DNA of 10,445 nucleotides, from positions 1 to 10,445 of the forward strand of contig JASHTQ010000176.1 of NCBI GenBank assembly GCA_030040475.1, read 5' to 3'. Position 1 is the stretch's first letter; each line of letters opens with the position of its first letter. The translations under genes were made by a program, and so were the position numbers. The notes under the pieces are model-generated. The model was not told the DNA's origin. It saw nothing but the letters and a program-made list of their open reading frames with translations, and did no database searches. The DNA comes from Streptosporangiaceae bacterium (GTDB lineage: Bacteria; Actinomycetota; Actinomycetes; Streptosporangiales; Streptosporangiaceae). Of the stretch, positions 6,351 to 10,445 are shown piece by piece.

Positions 6351-7555
6351 AGTACTTCAAGGACGACGACTTCCAGTTCGGGCTCGAGCTTGTCCTCGGC
6401 GCGACCTACCACCGCGCGGCCGACGTCGGCGAGGCGCTGGCCACCGCGGGCCGGATCAAGGACGAGGACTCCGACGCGTGGGTGCGCGAGTGGCTGGCCA
6501 CGGCGGGCAGCTGCCGGGCGGCCGGCCGGGAGGCCGAGCAGGGCGGGCACCGCGTCTCCGCGGTCGCGTACTACCGCCGAGCTGCCACCTACTACGCGAC
6601 GGCGCTCTACCGGTTCGCCCACGCGGCCGACAACACCGCCGAGCGGGAGCTGGAGATCTGGCGCCGCCAGCGCGAGTGCTGGGACCGGGTGGTCGACCTG
6701 CAGCCGGTGCCCGGCGAGCGGGTCGCGATCCCGTACCGCGGCACCACCCTGCCCGGCTACTTCTTCCGTGCGCCCGATGCCGCGCCGGGCGAGCGCCGGC
6801 CCCTGGTGGTGCTCAACAACGGCAGCGACGGCGCCACGTCGCAGATGTTCGTGGAGGGCGGCGCCGCGGCCGCCGAGCGCGGCTATCACTGGATGACCTT
6901 CGACGGTCCCGGCCAGCAGGCGGCGTTCTTCGAGCAGCAGATCCCGTTCCGGCCCGACTGGGAGGCCGTGCTCACGCCGGTGCTCGACGCGATGCTGGGC
7001 CGGCCGGACGTGGACGCCGAGCGGGTGGCCGTGATCGGGGTCAGCCAGGCCGGGTACTGGGTGCCGCGCGCGCTGGCCTTCGAGCACCGCGTGGCCGCGG
7101 CCGTGGTCGATCCCGGCGTCACCGACGTCTCTGCCTCGTGGACCCGGCCGCTGCCGCAGCTGATGCTCGGCCAGCTTGCCGAGGGCAAGCGGACCGCGTT
7201 CGACCGCGAGATGCACCTGGCCGAGCTGCTGTCGCCGGGCACCTCCGCCACCTTCGCCTTCCGCGGCCGGCCGTTCGGGATCGAGGGGACGTCGCGGTTC
7301 GACCTGTACCGGGCCGTCGCGGCCTACCGTCTCGGCGACGAGGTCCGGCAGATCACGACGCCGCTGCTCATCACCGACCCGGAGGACGAGCAGTTCTGGC
7401 CGGGGCAATCCCGCGAGCTTTACGACCGCCTGCCCGGCGTCAAGGAGCTCGTGCCGTTCACCGCCGACGAGGGCGCCGGCCGGCACTGTGAGCCGATGGC
7501 CCGCTCGTTGCGCGAGACCCGTATCTTCGACTGGCTGGAAGGTTACCTGCGATGA
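6347..7555 (+). CDS. Alpha/beta hydrolase with helical N-terminal domain (DHPON hydrolase/FrsA-like)
   Basis: A 402-residue protein with two parts. Residues 1-115 are helical and rich in Ala, Arg, Glu and Tyr (AVAYYRRAATYYATALYRF at 72-90). Residues 120-402 form an alpha/beta hydrolase core: PLVVLNNGSDG (152-162) ahead of the oxyanion region, TFDGPGQ (184-190), nucleophile elbow GVSQAG with Ser233, a probable acid Asp347 in DPEDEQFWPGQ, and His380 in GAGRHCEPMA. This domain order matches 2,6-dihydroxypseudooxynicotine hydrolase and FrsA/DUF1100-type enzymes, which cleave C-C or ester bonds next to carbonyls; the substrate is not predictable. No signal peptide, so cytosolic. It diverges from the LAL gene, follows a 15-codon leader ORF and overlaps the membrane-protein gene by ATGA. 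Likely an inducible catabolic enzyme; an ordinary esterase or peptidase-like role is the main alternative. Confidence 0.9.
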   Translation: MKYFKDDDFQFGLELVLGATYHRAADVGEALATAGRIKDEDSDAWVREWLATAGSCRAAGREAEQGGHRVSAVAYYRRAATYYATALYRFAHAADNTAERELEIWRRQRECWDRVVDLQPVPGERVAIPYRGTTLPGYFFRAPDAAPGERRPLVVLNNGSDGATSQMFVEGGAAAAERGYHWMTFDGPGQQAAFFEQQIPFRPDWEAVLTPVLDAMLGRPDVDAERVAVIGVSQAGYWVPRALAFEHRVAAAVVDPGVTDVSASWTRPLPQLMLGQLAEGKRTAFDREMHLAELLSPGTSATFAFRGRPFGIEGTSRFDLYRAVAAYRLGDEVRQITTPLLITDPEDEQFWPGQSRELYDRLPGVKELVPFTADEGAGRHCEPMARSLRETRIFDWLEGYLR

Positions 7556-8358
7556 GCGACAAACTGCGCCACCTGTTGTCCATGCCCTTCGTGGGGTTCG
7601 CCCCCTGGGTCCTGCTCTCCGTGGTCGGCGGGCCCGGCCGGGTCGCGCTGGCCGCCGGGCTGGCCTGCGGGCTCGCCGTGCTGCTCGCCGCGGCCGGAGC
7701 CATCGCGGGCCTGCGTCTCAAGGTGCTCGACGTGACCGCGATCGTGTTCTTCGGCGCGCTGACGGTCGTCGCGGCGCTCGCGGACGCCGGCCTGCGGCAC
7801 TGGCTTGGCCTGTGGTCGGCGGAGGTGTGCAACGCGGTGATCGCGGTCGTGGCGGGGCTGTCGATCGCGGCGCGCGCGCCGTTCACGCTGCAGTACGCGC
7901 GGGAGACAACCGACCGCCAATACTGGCACACGCCGCTGTTCCTGCGGATCAACTACGTGATCACCGCGGTGTGGGCGGTCGCCTTCGGCCTCATCGCGAT
8001 CGTCGGCTACATCGGCGACGGCCCGCTGCACGAGCCGAACAACATCTGGACCAACTGGATCATCCAGATCGGGCTGGTGGTGCTCGCGGTGAAGTTCACC
8101 GGCTGGTACCCCGACCACGCCACCGCTGACGCCCCCCAGGGCGCCGCTGCGGCCCGGCACCGGCCGCACATCGGCGAGCTGTTCCGGCCGCTGGCGGCGT
8201 ACCTCGTGCCGGTCGGGATCGTCGTGATGATCGTCGGCAACAGCCTGTGGTGGGCCGGCGCCGTCCTGATCGTGCTCGGCGTGGTCATCACCAGGCAGGT
8301 CCACCGTGCCGCCAAGCGCGCTCGCGTGCTCAACCAGGCAGACGCGCCGACGGGGTGA
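7552..8358 (+). CDS. Multi-pass membrane protein of unknown function
   Basis: A 268-residue hydrophobic protein that I cannot assign to a named family. About seven or eight membrane segments can be seen, roughly at 12-27, 31-54, 59-79, 88-105, 134-154, 166-184, 214-231 and 233-248. A polar stretch after the fourth (106-130: RAPFTLQYARETTDRQYWHTPLF) carries Tyr, Trp, His and charged residues, and a second hydrophilic loop lies at 186-212. The C-terminal tail is basic (HRAAKRARVL) and probably cytoplasmic. Its ATG overlaps the hydrolase stop (ATGA), with GGAAGG nine bases upstream, so the two are co-translated. Co-expression with a soluble hydrolase suggests transport of its substrate or product, or membrane anchoring of the activity, but nothing in the sequence proves transport. 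It is the last gene of its operon and faces a convergent operon. Confidence 0.8.
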   Translation: MSDKLRHLLSMPFVGFAPWVLLSVVGGPGRVALAAGLACGLAVLLAAAGAIAGLRLKVLDVTAIVFFGALTVVAALADAGLRHWLGLWSAEVCNAVIAVVAGLSIAARAPFTLQYARETTDRQYWHTPLFLRINYVITAVWAVAFGLIAIVGYIGDGPLHEPNNIWTNWIIQIGLVVLAVKFTGWYPDHATADAPQGAAAARHRPHIGELFRPLAAYLVPVGIVVMIVGNSLWWAGAVLIVLGVVITRQVHRAAKRARVLNQADAPTG

Positions 8359-8410
8359 CGTTTACCTTCAGCCACATGACCCCCACCGGCACCGGCCGCA
8401 CCCGAACGTA

Positions 8411-8466
8411 CGATGTGGATGTCCCTACCAGGCGCATAGAGCGACATCGTAGGGACATCCACATCG
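8411..8466. terminator. Perfect 18-bp inverted repeat in the convergent gap (probable two-way terminator)
   Basis: Arms at 8411-8428 (CGATGTGGATGTCCCTAC) and 8449-8466 are exact reverse complements, separated by a 20-base spacer. The site lies 53 bases after the membrane-protein stop and about 75 bases after the dioxygenase stop on the other strand, so both converging transcripts would form the hairpin. There is no T tract on either side; U-less hairpin terminators are accepted as common in actinomycetes. The spacer contains a second GACATC that could pair with part of the left arm. A perfect match of this length could also mark a mobile or repeated element. Confidence 0.6.
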
Positions 8467-8495
8467 AATCAGGCACGAATCAGGCACGAATCGGG
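8465..8495 (+). repeat. 11-bp tandem repeat, 2.8 copies
   Basis: Two exact units of CGAATCAGGCA (8465-8475 and 8476-8486) are followed by a partial third, CGAATCGGG (8487-8495). The first unit begins inside the right arm of the 18-bp inverted repeat. It is non-coding in the preferred annotation and probably a slippage product. A further dyad GCAGGA/TCCTGC (8501-8506 with 8519-8524) and a 9-base periodic repeat AGTACCT (8525-8531 and 8534-8540) fill the rest of the gap up to the dioxygenase stop. Confidence 0.8.
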
Positions 8496-8539
8496 TGGTC
8501 GCAGGAGCCACGAGAGGGTCCTGCAGTACCTGTAGTACC

Positions 8540-9472
8540 TCAGGTGACCTCGAAGGTCGTGCCGATGGCCATCCCGGTAACCCATTCGGGCACCGGCTCG
8601 TAGCTCGTCCAGACCAGCGGCCGGCCGACCGCGGCGAACCCGATCAGCCAGCTGCGGATCTCGTGGCCGCCGCTGCCCGCCCGCTCCTGCAGGCCCTCGT
8701 CGCCGAGGTCGGTCACCGGGCCGAGGTCGGCGGCGACAAGCTGCTTGAGGAACCAGCCGTCCCAGGCGGCGTTGACCGGGGCGTCCGGGTTCCCGGCGAG
8801 GGCGCGGACGCCGGGCTCCCGCGCCGCGGAGAAGGCCCGCACATCGCGCCGGCCGTGGATCATCGCGGCGCGGCGCTCGGCGGGGACCGCGGAGTCGCGC
8901 GGGTCGTTCGACGGCAGCCAGTGCGAAAGCCCGCCGCTGGCCACCACGAGCACCCGGCCCGCGTCGGCCTCCCGGATCGCCGCCCCGAGCGAGCGGCCGA
9001 GCGCCACGCACCGCGTCATCGACGGCAGCGGCGGCGCGGCGGTATTCACCACGATCGGGACAAGCGGCAGGTCGCAGAGCCCGCCGACCATGTCGTAGCC
9101 CTGCACCACGCCGTGATCGAGGGTCAGCGCGTAGGACAGCGCGATGTCGAACCCGTCGTCGGCCAGCCGGTCGCGGATCGACCAGGCGAGCCCGGACGCC
9201 ACCGGCAGCGGACCGGACCGGCTGTCGAAGTCGCCGAACGCCTCGGCTTCCTCCACCCCGAGCACGAACGGCGGCATCACGTCGTAGAAGTTCGCGTGGA
9301 AGTGATCCGGGCCGATGACCACGAGCGCGTCGGGCGCCAGCGCGGCGACCGCGCCGGCCACCCGCGCCGCGTCGGCGAGGAACCTGCCGCCGGGAGCGGC
9401 CGCGTCCGGCGGCGGCAGCATGGTCGCGAACGGCGAGTGCGAGATGCCCACCATGCCGAGAATCTCGCTCAC
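8540..9472 (-). CDS. Class III extradiol ring-cleavage dioxygenase (MhpB/LigB-like)
   Basis: 310 residues, close to the 314 of E. coli MhpB (2,3-dihydroxyphenylpropionate 1,2-dioxygenase), and alignable by eye over most of its length. Seen: SHSP with His12, GPDHFHANFYDVMPPF (54-69) with His57, and Glu271 in GGHEIRSW as likely Fe(II) ligands; LDHGVVQ with His120 and GGLSHW with His184 matching the two acid/base histidines of MhpB. The C-terminus PVPEWVTG also matches. It would insert O2 beside the two hydroxyls of a catechol to give a yellow meta-cleavage product; the exact catechol is unknown. The start is GTG at 9472, which overlaps the stop of the upstream hydrolase as GTGA with GAGG seven bases upstream. 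The reading frame stays open further upstream to 10018, but that part is only the shadow of the hydrolase gene. Cytosolic enzyme of a two-or-more-gene operon. Confidence 0.93.
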   Translation of the reverse strand: MSEILGMVGISHSPFATMLPPPDAAAPGGRFLADAARVAGAVAALAPDALVVIGPDHFHANFYDVMPPFVLGVEEAEAFGDFDSRSGPLPVASGLAWSIRDRLADDGFDIALSYALTLDHGVVQGYDMVGGLCDLPLVPIVVNTAAPPLPSMTRCVALGRSLGAAIREADAGRVLVVASGGLSHWLPSNDPRDSAVPAERRAAMIHGRRDVRAFSAAREPGVRALAGNPDAPVNAAWDGWFLKQLVAADLGPVTDLGDEGLQERAGSGGHEIRSWLIGFAAVGRPLVWTSYEPVPEWVTGMAIGTTFEVT

Positions 9473-10407
9473 GATGCCGCCTCGCCGGCCGGCGAGGCAC
9501 CGGCCGGCACCACGCCGCGGAGCAGGAAGTCGCGGTGCACGCGCAGGTACTCCTCCGGCTTCTCCCACTGCGGCCAGTGCCCGGCGTCCGCGATGACGTA
9601 CAGCCGCGCGTCCGGCAGCCAGTCGAGCAGCAGCGCCGCCTCGTCCAGGCCGCCGGTCGGGTCGTGCTCGGTCCACAGCAGCAGCGTCTGCGCCGCGATC
9701 TTGCCGACCCAGCTCGGATCCCACGCGAAGTCCTTGCGGATCTCGGGGTCCTGCAGCACGAGCGTGTTGGCGATCGCGCGCAGGAACCCGGGCCGGCTGT
9801 AGACCGCGCGGCGCAGCGACACCAGCTCGTCGGTGACCATCTCGGTGTGGTGGAAGAGGAACTCGACCCGGCGCCGCACGGTCGCGTCGCTGGGATCCCT
9901 GACCGCGGCGAGCGTGCTGTCCCGCAGCCTGGCCATCACCTCCGGCTTGTTGGCGATGTTGCCCGGGGTGTTCAGCACCAGGCGGCCCACGCGCTCGGGG
10001 TGACGGGCGGCGGCCCACGCTGCGACCCAGCCGCCCAGCGACTCGCCGGACAGGTGCGCGGTCCCGATGTCCAGCGCGTCAAGCAGCCCGATCAGGTGAT
10101 CGCACAGAACGTCCGTGGTGTACGGCCGGTCAGGCAGCTCGGACCAGCCGTGCCCCACCATGTCGTAGGCGGTGACGCGGAAGTCGGCGGCCAGCCCCGC
10201 GATGTCCCGCGCGTACGCCTCGAGGTGGCCGCCGGTGCCGTGCAGCAGCACCAGGTCGGGCCCGGATCCGGCGCGCAGCACCCGGGTCCGCACCCCGCCC
10301 ACGGACACGTGCCGCAGCTCGTGGTCGGTGTCGGCCAGCTCACCCCAGATGCTGATGTGCTCGGGCAGCTCAGGCAGCTCAGGCAGCCCGGACAGCTCGC
10401 GACTCAT
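9469..10407 (-). CDS. Alpha/beta hydrolase, meta-cleavage product (C-C bond) hydrolase, MhpC/BphD-like
   Basis: 312 residues. Seen: oxyanion-hole region LLHGTGGH (54-61), MVGHGWSE (83-90), nucleophile elbow GESLGG with Ser123, acid Asp249 in WTEHDP, and His277 in DAGHWPQWEKPEE, a C-terminal signature characteristic of meta-cleavage-product hydrolases such as BphD and MhpC. These cytosolic enzymes cut a C-C bond in the 2-hydroxy-6-oxo-dienoate ring-opening product, releasing 2-hydroxypentadienoate and a carboxylic acid. The dioxygenase gene follows directly (GTGA overlap), which supports this role over a general esterase. ATG at 10407 has GAGGAG five bases upstream and overlaps the stop of a preceding ORF as ATGA. 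The N-terminus carries three LPE units (GLPELPELPEH) before the conserved part begins near residue 18; these come from a 9-bp tandem repeat. Confidence 0.92.
   Translation of the reverse strand: MSRELSGLPELPELPEHISIWGELADTDHELRHVSVGGVRTRVLRAGSGPDLVLLHGTGGHLEAYARDIAGLAADFRVTAYDMVGHGWSELPDRPYTTDVLCDHLIGLLDALDIGTAHLSGESLGGWVAAWAAARHPERVGRLVLNTPGNIANKPEVMARLRDSTLAAVRDPSDATVRRRVEFLFHHTEMVTDELVSLRRAVYSRPGFLRAIANTLVLQDPEIRKDFAWDPSWVGKIAAQTLLLWTEHDPTGGLDEAALLLDWLPDARLYVIADAGHWPQWEKPEEYLRVHRDFLLRGVVPAGASPAGEAAS
10364..10390 (-). repeat. 9-bp in-frame tandem repeat in the hydrolase N-terminus
   Basis: On the plus strand GGCAGCTCA occurs at 10364-10372 and 10373-10381, followed by a degenerate third copy at 10382-10390. 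Being a multiple of three, it adds Leu-Pro-Glu units without shifting the frame. It lies ahead of the conserved hydrolase fold, so copy-number changes should be tolerated. Confidence 0.75.
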
Positions 10408-10445
10408 GACCGCTCCTCGGGATACAGTGCCCGCGCCTCGGCGAC
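10404..10445 (-). CDS. C-terminal end of an upstream operon gene (partial)
   Basis: From the right edge the minus strand reads 13 codons (VAEARALYPEERS) and stops at TGA 10406-10404, overlapping the hydrolase ATG as ATGA. Codon third positions are mostly G or C, as in the neighbours, and the same 4-base overlap joins every other gene pair here. Only 42 bases are available, so lack of a stop is weak evidence. A monooxygenase that makes the catechol would fit this place in the operon, but nothing in these residues shows it. Confidence 0.5.
   Translation of the reverse strand, partial: VAEARALYPEERS

Noticed and set aside
6281..7486. 401-codon minus-strand open frame opposite the alpha/beta hydrolase
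   Set aside because: Antisense to a gene with an intact Ser-Asp-His triad; composition is low-complexity Gly/Arg/Val and no motif is visible.
8411..8495. Inverted and direct repeats considered as a CRISPR array or insertion-sequence end
   Set aside because: Units are only 11 bp without spacers, there are no cas or transposase genes, and no target-site duplication flanks the 18-bp arms.
8495..9802. 435-codon plus-strand open frame opposite the dioxygenase and hydrolase
   Set aside because: Shadow of two well-supported minus-strand genes; no domain, no ribosome-binding site of note, and it crosses a gene boundary.
9473..10018. N-terminal extension of the dioxygenase frame up to 10018 (492 codons in total)
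   Set aside because: The extension overlaps the hydrolase gene entirely and lacks any family similarity. The GTG at 9472 with GAGG upstream gives the normal MhpB length and a GTGA junction.

Overview
The window is very GC-rich, with strong G/C bias at third codon positions, tightly packed genes, frequent GTG starts and a large ATPase-type LuxR (LAL) regulator. This points to a high-GC actinomycete, probably a filamentous soil type. The genus cannot be fixed from the sequence. No rRNA, tRNA, insertion sequence, CRISPR array or phage gene was seen.

Layout, left to right. (1) Bases 1-2221, minus strand: a short-chain dehydrogenase followed, with a GTGA overlap, by a GMC-family FAD oxidoreductase that runs off the left edge. 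(2) 2222-2469: a non-coding gap holding a strong two-sided stem-loop that probably terminates the next operon. (3) 2470-3452, minus: msrB-msrA, a methionine sulfoxide reductase pair; the MsrB lacks both zinc CxxC pairs and has a single cysteine. (4) 3531-6170, minus: a LAL regulator of about 880 residues. (5) 6171-6346: a divergent control region with a 16-bp palindrome and a 15-codon leader ORF. (6) 6347-8358, plus: an alpha/beta hydrolase resembling the C-C/ester hydrolases with a helical N-terminal domain, then an unrecognised multi-pass membrane protein. (7) 8359-8539: a convergent gap with a perfect 18-bp inverted repeat and an 11-bp tandem repeat. (8) 8540-10445, minus: an MhpB-like class III extradiol dioxygenase, the meta-cleavage-product hydrolase encoded before it, and the last codons of a further upstream gene.

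How the genes may work together. The right-hand operon carries the two central steps of meta-cleavage of a catechol-type compound: ring opening by the dioxygenase, then C-C hydrolysis by the serine hydrolase. The divergent LAL/hydrolase/membrane-protein cassette beside it encodes a second, unrelated hydrolase with a possible uptake or export partner, and the LAL protein is the obvious candidate regulator. The SDR and GMC pair would oxidise or reduce alcohol/carbonyl groups. Together these suggest an accessory catabolic neighbourhood interrupted by a stress-repair msr operon. That all of them serve one pathway is inference; the substrates are not readable from sequence. All six gene junctions within operons are 4-base ATGA or GTGA overlaps (the last one depends on the partial gene at the right edge).
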